Shown here one piece after another: positions 47,201 to 49,657 of a stretch of DNA of 64,000 nucleotides (position 1 is the stretch's first letter; each line of letters opens with the position of its first letter). Position numbers and translations under genes: made by a program. The notes under the pieces are model-generated. The model saw only the letters and a program-made list of their open reading frames with translations. It made no database searches and was not told where the DNA came from. The stretch is from Gigantopelta aegis (lineage: Eukaryota > Mollusca > Gastropoda > Neomphalida > Peltospiridae). Location: contig NC_054704.1 in the NCBI RefSeq assembly GCF_016097555.1, forward strand, positions 95,134,204-95,198,203, in the 5' to 3' direction.

Positions 47201-48096
47201 ATGCCGAAAAATGCAACACTTTTTAAATGCATTTTTCACGATATATATTTTTTGTAGAGGCCACCATGTGTATATGCTGAATATTTAAACATCACAGTCA
47301 TGTACAAAACTGTTGGACCCAGTCAAATAATAACATACAATCAACTGCTGTATGTATGATCCGGTCAAATAATTTGTTACAATTGGTAAAAACAAAATCA
47401 CAAATATTAACAAAACAGTCATTTTGCAGTTTTCAAGTTACTTTGTTTATAGGACACTATTATTAAAAATTTAGTTGAATTGATTGGACTCTTTTCGGTA
47501 GTGTTTATGTCAGTTTTAGTAGAGCTGGTGGCATGCACTCCTGAACTGTTTTGAAAATTAGATAACTATAAGTAAATTCATCATGACAAATGCTTATAAA
47601 TGCTAATAATTGTTTTAATGTAGGATTGTTAGGGGCAGGGCTAAAGCCCCCCCCCCCCATGCCTCCCTGCTCAAAGGTACCTGCTTATCAAGTGGTGTAG
47701 TCTACACATTAGTAGGCAAGTCGATTTCAGAAGACCTAATTGATCACCAGTTATCTCCCTTTAACTAAGAAACGTGGATCAAACAGTATCACGAAAACAT
47801 ATGCATGAAAAATTTATAAATTAACCCAGGTCAACTTAACAGATTAAAACTTCATAAAAAAATAATAATCCACAACTTTTCTAAATGAATATATTGTATG
47901 CAGAATTGACCCTGTAACACATTTTTTTTACCACACTTTAAAAAATGTTAAATAACCTTGAAATAATGAGATTGCCCATAACACCTATAGTATGTTAATC
48001 ATTAATAAAAAATATGATTTCTTTTTATTTCAGACCTATTTGAATGCACCTCAGATAAGGAGGAAATTAAAAAAGTACAAAGCTCGAAGGATGTAG
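1467..48096 (+). CDS. Apolipophorin/apoB-like large lipid transfer protein, gene 1 (29 exons, complete)
   Basis: Secreted lipid-carrier protein of the large lipid transfer protein superfamily, expected to load and transport lipid in haemolymph. I joined 29 exons by eye; every exon boundary keeps frame, all introns are GT-AG except one GC-AG (intron 14), and the sum is 12,501 nt, or 4,166 residues plus stop. Order of parts: signal peptide (1-17), Vitellogenin_N lipid-transfer module (about 39-650), [12 protein letters not shown] signature at 659 leading into the DUF1943-like sheet, beta-rich body to 3526, then a mostly helical C-terminal region ending in a basic tail. The length is near that of vertebrate apoB-100 and above insect apolipophorin precursors (about 3,300). 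No VWD domain was recognised, unlike insect apolipophorins and vitellogenins, so apoB-like is the better description. No convincing furin RX(K/R)R site was seen. Exon joins are inference from sequence, without transcripts. Confidence 0.9.
1668..1962 (-). mobile_element. SINE, head 1 / tail B, in intron 1
   Basis: Complete reverse copy: tail TTGTTTTGTTTAACGACAC first, core GGTCGTGGTGCACTGGCTGG, head CTTTACCATTGGGCTACG last. The rest of intron 1 shows nothing. Confidence 0.88.
2515..2577 (+). CDS. Gene 1 exon 2: mature N-terminus
   Basis: Small exon (63 nt) encoding [21 protein letters not shown], with two cysteines near the end as at the start of other lipid transfer proteins. The gene 2 counterpart reads GPILVRDLSDATMCARRCT, confirming frame and borders. 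Acceptor TTTTCAG, donor GTTGGT, phase 1 on both sides. Confidence 0.85.
2687..2714. repeat. Poly-C run (28 C) in intron 2
   Basis: 28 consecutive C followed by ACACAC. Similar long C runs occur at 53439-53458 and 62059-62087. Confidence 0.95.
2874..3046. mobile_element. Palindromic MITE-like element in intron 2
   Basis: Arms GAATAATACATGAGTGGC and its inverse CAGCCACTCATATATTATTC, each followed by GTTAGATACCAT-type sequence. The middle reads GAGCGAAAGCGAG. No transposase; family unknown. Confidence 0.7.
3118..3278 (+). CDS. Gene 1 exon 3: first strands of the lipid-transfer module
   Basis: Encodes residues 39-92, including [14 protein letters not shown] and [11 protein letters not shown], the usual opening of the Vitellogenin_N beta-barrel. 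It is the same length (161 nt) as exon 3 of gene 2, with 29 of 54 residues identical by my count. It is more GC-rich than its surroundings. Ends in phase 0 before GTGAGA. Confidence 0.92.
3372..3484. repeat. (CT)n / (CTGT)n microsatellite
   Basis: Simple repeat running straight into a SINE core at 3484; it stands where the tRNA-like head should be. Confidence 0.95.
3484..3708 (+). mobile_element. Headless SINE core with tail A
   Basis: Starts exactly at CCAGCCAGTGCACCACAAC and ends TTAAATAAAACATTTCC. It has (CT)n on both sides. Confidence 0.88.
3712..3780. repeat. (CT)n microsatellite
   Basis: About 34 CT units after the SINE tail. Long open frames on both strands here are artefacts of the repeat. 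Confidence 0.95.
3845..4745. other. Intron 3 sequence, unassigned
   Basis: AT-rich, with an A-rich stretch (4388-4420) and a T run (4637-4652). No gene or known repeat recognised. Confidence 0.5.
4751..4930 (-). mobile_element. SINE fragment, core + tail B
   Basis: Reverse copy with TTTTGTTTAACGACAACAC and AAGGGATCTTTTATATGCAC; the head is missing. Confidence 0.8.
5228..5582. mobile_element. MITE-like element with long inverted ends
   Basis: Inverted arms of roughly 85-100 bases. The left holds GTTTCTTCCTGTAG, TTAATATGTGA and GGTATTTGACGTCAAAC. The right holds the inverse of each (GTTTGACGTTAAATACC, TCACATATTAA, CAAGAAGAAACC). An inner hairpin pairs CTCTGATGGTA with TACCATCAGAG. No open frame; no target duplication seen. 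Confidence 0.75.
5583..6129. other. Intron 3 sequence before the retroelement
   Basis: AT-rich. It may hold the 5' untranslated part of the Penelope-like element, but no boundary could be set. Confidence 0.4.
6130..7983 (+). mobile_element. Penelope-like retroelement: reverse transcriptase + GIY-YIG endonuclease, open frame of 617 codons
   Basis: One uninterrupted frame in intron 3, same strand as the host gene. Motifs in order: LLPKIHKP (70-77), GRPIIS (89-94), [11 protein letters not shown] (145-155, RT motif A with its aspartates), [12 protein letters not shown] (207-218, motif B), YLDD (243-246, catalytic), [11 protein letters not shown] (283-293). A linker [10 protein letters not shown] (412-421) may bind zinc. 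The GIY-YIG domain has VVYLITC (451-457), QYIGQ (463-467), LRIR (472-475) and LEREAFWI...PFGIN near the end. Such elements copy themselves via target-primed reverse transcription. The frame is somewhat short at the N-terminus compared with relatives (the DKG region before the first motif is not seen), so it may be 5' truncated; the first Met is therefore uncertain. Ends with TAA at 7981. Subfamily (Penelope, Poseidon, Neptune) not assigned. Confidence 0.93.
8236..8300. repeat. (ACAT)n / (AT)n microsatellite
   Basis: About 12 units of ATAC followed by AT repeats; it may mark the 3' end of the Penelope-like element. Confidence 0.9.
8300..8396. mobile_element. Palindromic MITE-like element, family P, copy in gene 1 intron 3
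   Basis: Arms GGCCAAATTTACAAAGCCTG and the inverse CAGACTTCGTAAATTTGGCC, middle ACTACATACATT. The same family occurs at 61868-61942 in intron 3 of gene 2. Confidence 0.75.
8493..8723 (+). CDS. Gene 1 exon 4: lipid-transfer module
   Basis: Residues 93-169, with [17 protein letters not shown] and [19 protein letters not shown], a strongly conserved stretch of apolipophorins and vitellogenins. Phase 0 at both ends; 77 codons. The gene 2 counterpart is 80 codons with the insert near its 5' end. Confidence 0.93.
8872..8958 (+). mobile_element. SINE tail C fragment
   Basis: GCATTACCATAGTTTGACAC then CCAATAGCCGATG and GTTAAACATTCATTC. A near-identical piece lies at 50170-50258. Confidence 0.7.
8960..9816. 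other. Intron 4 sequence, unassigned
   Basis: AT-rich; nothing recognised beyond short A/T runs. Confidence 0.5.
9817..9969 (+). CDS. Gene 1 exon 5: lipid-transfer module
   Basis: Residues 170-220. It starts [13 protein letters not shown], the DV.G.C.TEY signature of the family, and contains the [11 protein letters not shown] stretch. Phase 0 at both ends (TTTCAG acceptor, GTACGT donor). It has no partner in gene 2 because of the assembly gap. Confidence 0.92.
10020..10237 (-). mobile_element. SINE fragment, core + tail A, in intron 5
   Basis: Reverse copy starting GGAAGGAATGAATG...TTTATTTAATGACACACTC and reaching ATCAGTTGTGGA; head missing. The rest of intron 5 (to 10699) shows nothing. 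Confidence 0.82.
10700..10898 (+). CDS. Gene 1 exon 6: lipid-transfer module
   Basis: Residues 221-286, including the paired cysteines in STHECEQ and [14 protein letters not shown], typical of the end of the N-terminal barrel. Acceptor TTTTTAAG, donor GTAATG, ends in phase 1. Confidence 0.9.
10899..11473. other. Intron 6 sequence
   Basis: AT-rich. A short reverse SINE tail B fragment lies at 11391-11428 (TTTATTTTGTTTAAAGACA...AGAGCACATTGAT); otherwise nothing seen. Confidence 0.5.
11474..11726 (+). CDS. Gene 1 exon 7: start of the helical domain
   Basis: Residues 287-370. [15 protein letters not shown] to [13 protein letters not shown] is the opening of the alpha-superhelix of the lipid-transfer module. 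Donor placed at AAA|GTATGT because the next exon supplies G to make AAG and continues as [10 protein letters not shown]. Confidence 0.9.
11730..12195. other. Intron 7 sequence, unassigned
   Basis: Nothing recognised before the SINE fragment at 12197. Confidence 0.5.
12197..12307 (-). mobile_element. SINE tail A fragment in intron 7
   Basis: Reverse copy: GAAGGAAGGAAATGGTTTAT, ACTCAACACATTTTATTTAC, GATATTGAGAGAGGAAACC. Confidence 0.82.
12452..12617 (+). CDS. Gene 1 exon 8: helical domain
   Basis: Residues 371-426, [20 protein letters not shown] onward. The FLDAIP..GT stretch is a hallmark of the family's superhelix. Starts in phase 2, ends in phase 0 before GTAAAT. Confidence 0.92.
12833..12992 (+). 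mobile_element. SINE fragment, core + tail B, in intron 8
   Basis: GATGGTGCATATAAAAGATC to CGTTACACAAAACAAACTTC. Diverged. Confidence 0.75.
12993..13363. other. Intron 8 sequence, unassigned
   Basis: AT-rich; no feature seen before the exon-derived repeats. Confidence 0.5.
13364..14081 (+). repeat. Tandem copies of the exon 9 acceptor and exon start
   Basis: Seven diverged units of about 93-113 bp precede the real exon 9. Each has CTTGTTTTAG (acceptor), then TTTACT(T/C)GACAA.CCAGCAACCAGCCTA as in exon 9, then an intron-like piece CATCCAATGT(G/T)TC. Units start near 13369, 13466, 13560, 13654, 13747, 13860 and 13971. Those I read in the exon 9 frame meet stop codons (for example CTA TAG). 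Confidence 0.92.
14082..14411 (+). CDS. Gene 1 exon 9: helical domain
   Basis: Residues 427-536, [20 protein letters not shown] to YRRLPCSAD, with LRALGNVGH matching the superhelix core. 110 codons in phase 0. Its first ~60 bases and its acceptor are repeated seven more times upstream (13364-14081); this copy is chosen because it alone stays open through to the donor GTGAGT. Confidence 0.92.
14465..15060 (+). repeat. Two tandem copies of a ~300-bp repeat with a tRNA-like B box
   Basis: Both copies carry GATCATCATGGACCAACA, GTGTTACA..TTATAGGAAC and a later GGTTCAAATCCC or its decayed form, then GGCTCCCA. Probably an old second SINE family, duplicated in tandem in intron 9. Name unknown. Confidence 0.6.
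15215..15742 (+). CDS. Gene 1 exon 10: end of superhelix, start of beta-sheet region
   Basis: Residues 537-712 (176 codons, phase 0). [11 protein letters not shown] and [15 protein letters not shown] close the superhelix. [20 protein letters not shown] (659 on) is the conserved passage into the DUF1943-type lipid-binding sheet. A lysine-rich end ([11 protein letters not shown]) precedes the donor GTTTGT. Confidence 0.93.
15743..16203. other. Intron 10, unassigned
   Basis: Nothing recognised. Confidence 0.5.
16204..16538 (+). CDS. Gene 1 exon 11: beta-sheet region
   Basis: Residues 713-823, including [16 protein letters not shown] and the conserved [20 protein letters not shown], where family members read TxxGLPL. 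Ends in phase 2 before GTTCGT. Confidence 0.93.
16622..16775 (+). mobile_element. SINE fragment, head 1 + part of core, in intron 11
   Basis: GGATCGATTATCTGTCAGTG, CCAGCCAGTGCACCACGACT and AAATAAAAGATCCCTTG; tail missing. Confidence 0.78.
17104..17462 (+). repeat. 32-bp minisatellite, about 11 copies, intron 11
   Basis: Unit GTTATATACGTTTCAGCTAC AATGTTTTCTGT, very uniform (A/G and C/T changes only in a few units). As 32 is not a multiple of 3, all three forward frames stay open through it, which explains the long frames here. Confidence 0.95.
17466..17722 (+). mobile_element. SINE, head 1 / tail A with internal deletion
   Basis: GGGACGTAGCCCAGTGGTAA AGC joins directly to GCCAGTGCTCCACAACTGG; the B box region is lost. 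Tail A complete. Confidence 0.85.
17814..17996 (+). CDS. Gene 1 exon 12: beta-sheet region
   Basis: Residues 824-884, [20 protein letters not shown] to DKIEILDV, matching the (S)xxxxxGxMxVDA and (I)(L)DVK signatures of DUF1943. Donor set at GTC AA|GTAGGT so that exon 13 supplies the G of lysine. Confidence 0.9.
18080..18320 (+). mobile_element. SINE fragment, core + tail A, in intron 12
   Basis: Starts near TGAGCTATTTCTCATTCC, has the core and GATGGTGCATATAAAAG, and ends in a worn tail A just before the minisatellite. Confidence 0.78.
18321..19455 (+). repeat. Minisatellite with 76-bp and 54-bp units, intron 12
   Basis: Unit core GGATAATGTGTTTCTTTTCT to AACTGTCGTA (54 bp). Long units add 22 bp (ATTGGGAGTGGGTGTAGTGG TA). 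About 17 units; the short form becomes dominant toward the 3' end. Confidence 0.94.
19690..19951 (+). CDS. Gene 1 exon 13: beta-sheet region
   Basis: Residues 885-972, TSFFRLHG through [14 protein letters not shown] and [17 protein letters not shown], a conserved apolipophorin stretch in which GPxxxEVxLxK is common. Ends in phase 0 before GTGAGC. Confidence 0.92.
20257..20564 (+). mobile_element. SINE, head 1 / tail B, in intron 13
   Basis: CCCCAGTGGTAAAGCACTTG, GGGTCGATCCC, core, GACATCCAATAGCCGATGAT and TTAAATAAAATAAACTTT; nearly complete. Confidence 0.87.
20565..21172. other. Intron 13 sequence, unassigned
   Basis: Nothing recognised. Confidence 0.5.
21173..21320 (+). CDS. Gene 1 exon 14
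   Basis: Residues 973-1021, [20 protein letters not shown] to [20 protein letters not shown] is conserved in apolipophorins. The exon ends in phase 1 at AAAG before GCAAGC, which makes a GC-AG intron. The next exon continues in frame as GTLMNNK. Confidence 0.88.
21480..21620. repeat. Hairpin-ended repeat fragment in intron 14
   Basis: TTAGTCCCATACCAGTCC.ACCAGAGGGGACTA forms a short hairpin, followed by TCTGTCTG runs and GGGCCATAACTGT. Same family as 26660-27120. Confidence 0.55.
21657..21914 (+). CDS. Gene 1 exon 15
   Basis: Residues 1022-1107, [20 protein letters not shown] onward, alternating beta pattern. Starts after GAGCAG, ends in phase 1 before GTATGA. No separate domain recognised beyond the family's sheet region. 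Confidence 0.9.
22070..22450. mobile_element. Palindromic element in intron 15
   Basis: Arms TTAGAAGGCATTAAGACGTT and the inverse AACGTCTTAAGCCTTCTAAC around GAAGCGGAGCCCG (22100-22197). The following ~250 bases (GACGTCATTTGTACAGC, TGGCCAATTGGG) probably belong to it. No coding capacity. Confidence 0.6.
22503..22640 (+). mobile_element. Headless SINE core + partial tail A
   Basis: Begins TTTCCAGCCAGTGCTCCAC, the same break point as the copy at 3484, after a T/C-rich stretch; ends near TCTGTGTGGTCTTCC. Confidence 0.75.
22690..23028. other. AT-rich end of intron 15
   Basis: Nothing recognised. Confidence 0.5.
23029..23301 (+). CDS. Gene 1 exon 16
   Basis: Residues 1108-1198, [20 protein letters not shown] onward. 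Contains a basic CPKRRYS stretch (near residue 1132), which does not fit the furin consensus well. Phase 1 at both ends. Confidence 0.9.
23459..23895. repeat. (CA)n-rich low-complexity block, intron 16
   Basis: CACACA with ATGC, ACATAC and AGACAC variants for about 440 bases. The many long open frames on both strands are products of composition. Confidence 0.95.
24181..24480. other. GC-richer block in intron 16, unassigned
   Basis: Differs in composition from the surrounding intron (CTGCCAGCCGGCCCGG, TCCCGGACCAG). Possibly a fragment of an old element; no frame or family recognised. Confidence 0.4.
24620..24860 (+). CDS. Gene 1 exon 17
   Basis: Residues 1199-1278, [20 protein letters not shown] onward, beta-rich. 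It ends AATGT before GTATGT in phase 2; exon 18 supplies the G of valine. The last 11 bases and the donor are repeated downstream at 56-bp spacing. Confidence 0.9.
24850..25036 (+). repeat. 56-bp tandem repeat of the exon 17 donor
   Basis: Three full units and a partial fourth starting at 24850, 24906, 24962 and 25018. Each starts AAATACAATGTGTATG, that is the last exon bases plus the donor GTATGT. Units are almost identical. Confidence 0.94.
25034..25640 (+). mobile_element. MITE-like element, family Q, copy 1
   Basis: About 600 bp. The 5' part is a hairpin (TAAAATTTATGTTCC ... GGACATAAATTTTA around GAGCTTTAGCGAG). Then CGAGTTTGTTATTCTA, CTGGGTATTGCTTTAACTTT, CATGATAATTTCTCAGTGAG and the end GCCTGCTGGAGTAATAAA. 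An inverted copy lies at 27497-28043. Confidence 0.75.
26013..26281 (-). mobile_element. SINE, head 1 / tail B, in intron 17
   Basis: Reverse copy from AAAGTTTGTTTTGTTTAATG to CTTTACCACTTGGTTACATC CCGCCCC. Confidence 0.86.
26417..26633 (+). CDS. Gene 1 exon 18
   Basis: Residues 1279-1351, [20 protein letters not shown] to [10 protein letters not shown]. Acceptor TTTAAAG is pyrimidine-poor but is the only one giving the right phase. Donor CAG|GTACAG, phase 0. It lies between two inverted copies of a MITE-like element. Confidence 0.88.
26660..27120. repeat. Hairpin-ended repeat, longer copy, intron 18
   Basis: TTAGTCTCCTACCGGTCC.ACCGGAGGGGACAA hairpin at one end, TGTCTGTCCATCTGTCTG, two inner copies of TGCCT(T/C).AGATATTGAGCTGAAAT and CAGAGTTCTTGTTTAAAT at the other. 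Reverse-strand reading ends in CTAA after the hairpin, which is Helitron-like but unproven. Confidence 0.5.
27497..28043 (-). mobile_element. MITE-like element, family Q, copy 2 (inverted)
   Basis: Reverse copy of 25034-25640, from TTATTAGCCCAGCAGGC to AATAACTGGTAACTTG, with most of one hairpin arm lost. Together the copies flank exon 18. Confidence 0.75.
28238..34762 (+). CDS. Gene 1 exon 19: giant beta-repeat exon (6,525 nt)
   Basis: Residues 1352-3526 (2,175 codons) with no interruption, phase 0 at both ends. It holds about 20 diverged copies of a module of roughly 55-65 residues built on (K/E)TPFxGYxxxxxxxxHxG. Clear ones include [64 protein letters not shown] and [17 protein letters not shown]. 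Such amphipathic beta-strand repeats form the lipid-holding belt of apoB and apolipophorins. An exon of this size in the body of the gene recalls the 7.5-kb exon 26 of human APOB. Short open frames on other strands inside it are shadows. Confidence 0.96.
34763..35262. other. Intron 19, unassigned
   Basis: AT-rich; nothing recognised. Confidence 0.5.
35263..35601 (+). CDS. Gene 1 exon 20
   Basis: Residues 3527-3639, [20 protein letters not shown] to [25 protein letters not shown] resembles the modules of exon 19. Phase 0 at both ends (CCAG acceptor, GTTAGT donor). Confidence 0.92.
35718..36040 (+). mobile_element. SINE, head 1 / tail A, in intron 20
   Basis: GATGTAGCCCAGTGACAAAG, GGATCAATCCC, full core and tail. 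It runs straight into a tandem array of its own tail. Confidence 0.9.
36040..36548 (+). repeat. Tandem array of SINE tail A (about 8-9 copies)
   Basis: Unit of about 60 bp: CCATATAACCGTAAATAAAA TGTGTTGAGTGCGTCG, TTAAATAAAACATTTCC and TTCC repeats. Copies differ in the number of TTCC units and at a few sites. Confidence 0.93.
36594..36778 (+). mobile_element. SINE fragment, core + tail B
   Basis: TATATCAAAGGCAGTGGTAT to GACATCCAGTAGCCGATGAT and CAACAAAACAAAGTTGAAC. Diverged. Confidence 0.75.
36779..37223. other. End of intron 20, unassigned
   Basis: AT-rich; nothing recognised. Confidence 0.5.
37224..37389 (+). CDS. Gene 1 exon 21
   Basis: Residues 3640-3694, [20 protein letters not shown] to DLKISYDL. 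Its start VTPIKKIN looks like a further repeat module. Ends in phase 1 before GTGAGA. Confidence 0.9.
37774..38108 (+). mobile_element. SINE, head 2 / tail A
   Basis: TTTAGCTCAGTCGATTGAG head, TCCAACCAGTGCACCACAAC core, then tail A with TTCC repeats. Head 2 is otherwise mostly joined to tail B. Directly after it (38112-38172) comes a lone tail B end. Confidence 0.88.
38112..38172 (+). mobile_element. SINE tail B end
   Basis: AATAGCTGATGATTAAG, TCTAGTGGTGTCATTAAAC and AAAAACATTTTTAAC, abutting the TTCC tail of the preceding SINE; exon 22 follows within 40 bases. Confidence 0.75.
38212..38396 (+). CDS. Gene 1 exon 22
   Basis: Residues 3695-3756, [20 protein letters not shown] to [17 protein letters not shown]. 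The RLHWRP stretch is conserved near the C-terminus of invertebrate apolipophorins as I recall them. The acceptor (GATTGAAG) is weak, but phase and sequence fit. It follows directly after a SINE tail that ends about 40 bases upstream. Confidence 0.85.
38397..38902. other. Intron 22, unassigned
   Basis: Nothing recognised. Confidence 0.5.
38903..39174 (+). CDS. Gene 1 exon 23: start of helical C-terminal region
   Basis: Residues 3757-3846, [20 protein letters not shown] to VGQAYKTFM. From here to the stop the composition turns helical and charged ([20 protein letters not shown]). Ends in phase 2 before GTAAGC. Confidence 0.9.
39175..39475. other. Start of intron 23, unassigned
   Basis: Nothing recognised before the SINE. 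Confidence 0.5.
39476..39793 (+). mobile_element. SINE, head 1 / tail A, in intron 23
   Basis: GACGTAGCCCAGTGGTAAAG, GGGATCGATCCCCG, core, tail with TTCC x3. Possible target duplication CCATTGCAATTA (39463 and 39791 sides), which would make it a fairly recent insert. Confidence 0.92.
40033..40252 (-). mobile_element. SINE fragment, core + tail A
   Basis: Reverse copy: ACTCAGCACATTTTATTTAT, GAGCTACTCTTTTCGATTAG, CGTGGTGCACTGGCTGG; stops before the head. Confidence 0.85.
40275..41494 (+). repeat. 61/65-bp minisatellite, about 19 copies, intron 23
   Basis: Unit TTTACCCATGATACTGTCAG TCAGCTCCACAGTATTGAGA TTCAGTCCCACATTACATCT CTGTA (65 bp). Shorter units lack four bases (GATACAGTCAGC for GATACTGTCAGTCAGC). 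Units differ mainly at GCTCC/GCCCC. Confidence 0.95.
41595..41742 (+). CDS. Gene 1 exon 24
   Basis: Residues 3847-3896, [20 protein letters not shown] to NNLMTNSQ. Acceptor TGTTTCAG, donor GTAAAA. It follows a 1.2-kb minisatellite by about 100 bases. Confidence 0.9.
41825..41950 (+). mobile_element. SINE fragment, core + start of tail B
   Basis: GGTATGTGCTGTCTAG, AATGCATATAAAATATG, GACTATATGTCAGAATTAC, TTTGACATCCA. Confidence 0.72.
41951..42354. other. End of intron 24, unassigned
   Basis: AT-rich; nothing recognised. Confidence 0.5.
42355..42475 (+). CDS. Gene 1 exon 25
   Basis: Residues 3897-3936, [20 protein letters not shown] to AVQNRVS, amphipathic helix. Acceptor TTGCAG; ends in phase 1 before GTATGG. 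Confidence 0.9.
42717..42970 (+). CDS. Gene 1 exon 26
   Basis: Residues 3937-4021, [20 protein letters not shown] to NNVYQE. Donor GAG|GTGAAA in phase 0. The reading frame stays open past this donor through a 45-bp minisatellite to 43678; I place the end here because exon 27 joins in phase 0 and resembles no part of the repeat. Confidence 0.88.
42985..43860 (+). repeat. 45-bp minisatellite, about 19 copies, intron 26
   Basis: Unit TTTCTTAAATAACATTGATT GTCCCCAGAAATCACATATT TATTG. It begins 15 bases after the exon 26 donor. Because 45 is a multiple of 3 and the unit lacks a stop in this frame, the exon 26 frame continues through it to 43678 as a 15-residue repeat ([15 protein letters not shown]). 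Each unit carries GATTGTCCCCAG, an acceptor-like string. Confidence 0.95.
43861..44633. other. Rest of intron 26, unassigned
   Basis: AT-rich. It includes GTAATAACAAGTGTAATGAC and ACACTCGTTTCG-type pieces that may be part of an old element; not identified. Confidence 0.4.
44634..44936 (+). CDS. Gene 1 exon 27
   Basis: Residues 4022-4122, [20 protein letters not shown] to [26 protein letters not shown] is a helical, coiled-coil-like stretch; [16 protein letters not shown] interrupts it. Phase 0 at both ends. Confidence 0.92.
44937..45306. other. Intron 27, unassigned
   Basis: Nothing recognised. Confidence 0.5.
45307..45378 (+). CDS. Gene 1 exon 28
   Basis: Residues 4123-4146, [24 protein letters not shown]. 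The gene 2 counterpart (62940-63008) reads YFPSSIWGSSKETVKDAWNK KLM, which confirms it as a real exon despite its 72-nt length. Confidence 0.9.
45463..46869 (-). mobile_element. pogo/Tigger-type DNA transposon relic, internally deleted, in intron 28
   Basis: About 1.4 kb. Right end reads inward CAGTGAAACTTCTGTAAACC GG, a typical Tigger-like end, with TA beside it. Inverted ends run some 250 bases: GGAATTCCCTCAA, GGTCCCGTGTTTTA.GCAGCTTTAA and CCTCTCTACTCTGAATACC on the left are mirrored on the right. The outermost left end is worn. Inside, the minus strand keeps the N-terminal part of the transposase; the catalytic DDE part is gone, so the element cannot move itself. Confidence 0.85.
45965..46216 (-). 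pseudogene. Tigger transposase N-terminal fragment (CENP-B-type helix-turn-helix)
   Basis: Minus-strand frame starting [26 protein letters not shown], then [12 protein letters not shown], one in-frame stop where a glutamine is usual, [34 protein letters not shown]. This is the CENP-B N-terminal DNA-binding domain of pogo/Tigger transposases (about 80 residues). Nothing of the DDE domain follows. Confidence 0.85.
46872..48033. other. Rest of intron 28, unassigned
   Basis: AT-rich with a C run at 47648-47658. No repeat family recognised. Confidence 0.45.
48034..48096 (+). CDS. Gene 1 exon 29: basic C-terminal tail and stop
   Basis: Residues 4147-4166, [20 protein letters not shown], then TAG. 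Ten of the last 14 residues or so are basic or polar. Gene 2 ends with an exon of the same length and similar charge. Confidence 0.9.
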   Translation, partial: TYLNAPQIRRKLKKYKARRM

Positions 48097-48233
48097 AGCT
48101 GTGAAAACCAATGATCAATTGACCTCATTTTCCAACATGGTCGTGTGAAGACCATTTATATTAACATTAATTTACATCTAATTTATTTATCAGAAATTGT
48201 TTGAATTAACTTATCCATTGTAATTTTTTACAT

Positions 48234-48239
48234 AATAAA
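48234..48239 (+). terminator. Polyadenylation signal of gene 1
   Basis: AATAAA lies 138 bases after the stop codon, giving a short 3' UTR. Cleavage is expected some 15-25 bases further on. Confidence 0.7.
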
Positions 48240-48371
48240 AATATAGTGAAGCATTATTTTTGGTTGTAAATCATTTATTAAATTGGGACAGAAATATGTT
48301 AATTGACTCCTGGCGGTGTGACTTTTAAACTTATTTTTGTGCTTAAATCCAGTTAAGATTCAAGGACACAC

Positions 48372-48740
48372 TTCATCTACCTAGTCTGTGCATCCAGGAG
48401 AGTGGGTTAGTGGTTAGCTGTTGGTGGTTACTTAGAAAAGTTGGTGTAGTAGCTCTGCCATATCCAGAATTGTATATTGTGTTGAGGTCACCCACACTGT
48501 TTATGAGCCGAGTTGTGGGGAAATGTGCATTTATAAAAGGTGATGAGAGAAAAACAAAAAAGGTGGGAGAAAAAACAGACGTGTGAATGAGTTTGGGGTT
48601 CATGGCTACACCATTGCGCCTTGCACCTTCTCACCGATCCATTGTAAACTGTCTTTGGGTTGGAGGCGGTACTGAGATGTGAACCCAGTACCTACTAGCC
48701 TTAAGTTAGATGGTTTAACCACTACATCGAGACTGGTAGC
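48372..48740 (-). repeat. Possible second tRNA-like SINE family
   Basis: GGTTAGTGGTTAGCTGTTGG, GGTGTAGTAGCTCTGCCATA, then GGCGGTACTGAGATGTGAAC CCAG, which on the minus strand looks like a B box. A relative lies at 52745-52935. The stretch 48250-48370 before it shows nothing. Confidence 0.45.
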
Positions 48741-48935
48741 ATGATCTGATTTCAATCCGAATGAGAAATAAATACCTGGTACACTGTGCTGTAGTGACAC
48801 ATGATCAAATGGACGGATTCATCAGGCAACTTTCAAAGAAAAGGAAAGTTGGTTTAGTAATTCTTCAGCACATTTTTTAACCTAGTTTTTTTGTATGTAA
48901 CATAATTATTATTATTTCCACATAAGTGTACAAGA

Positions 48936-49034
48936 CGTGTGTGTCTGTGTGTGTGTGTGTGTGTATGTCTGTGTGTGTGTATGTGAGTGTGTACGTCTGT
49001 ATGTGTGTGTGTGTGTGTGTGTTTGTGTGTGTGA
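48936..49034. repeat. (GT)n microsatellite
   Basis: GTGTGT with occasional CT and AT units. Confidence 0.95.
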
Positions 49035-49035
49035 G

Positions 49036-49306
49036 TTAATGGGCAAATCCTCAAACTGACAAAAACGATAGCAATATTCAGGCAAAATCAGCAGGTCTGA
49101 AACATTTTCACCATGTATTTGCATCAATCTATCCACAATATTAGTTGTAATCCAGGTAAAAATCTGCAATGATTCATTTGCAACCATATATAGCTGTTTG
49201 GCAGAAATGCTAATATGAATTAATGTTATCCAGGTTCAGGCATTTTTGGGCAAACATCAGCCTGCCCCCTCCCCTACAAAAATGGGAGCTTGTACACCTA
49301 TGGTTA
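49036..49306 (+). repeat. Unnamed interspersed repeat (GTACGCCTATG-end family)
   Basis: CACAATATTAGTTGTAATCC, ATATAGCTGTTTGGCAG and TGGGAGCTTGTACACCTATG. Follows a GT microsatellite. Confidence 0.65.
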
Positions 49307-49545
49307 TTTTAATACCAGTACATTATATGAAAATACCAAAAGTTGTTGAAATGTGTGGGTTTTTTTACATTTGTGTGTTTAGCACGTTTTGCCACACTAA
49401 TTGCTACTAATGAAAAAGCAACAAGAGGTCATAGACACTTTGTTTCAGTAGACAGGACAGTACATGCCATGACCTCTGACATACCAATCTTGTTGAATGG
49501 TTGGGATGGGCAGAACAAATATTGAAATTCATTGAAGGACGTGGT

Positions 49546-49655
49546 GGCGGGATGTAGCCCAGTTGTGGAGATCTCGTCTGATGTGCGGTCAATTTAGGTT
49601 CGATCCACCCATTGCACCATGACTGGTATATCATGGTATGTGCTATCCTGACTGG
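49546..49655 (+). mobile_element. SINE fragment, head 1 + partial core
   Basis: GGGATGTAGCCCAGTTGTGG, GGTTCGATCCACCCATTGC and ATGGTATGTGCTATCCTG; cut off by the next SINE. Confidence 0.75.
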
Positions 49656-49657
49656 GT

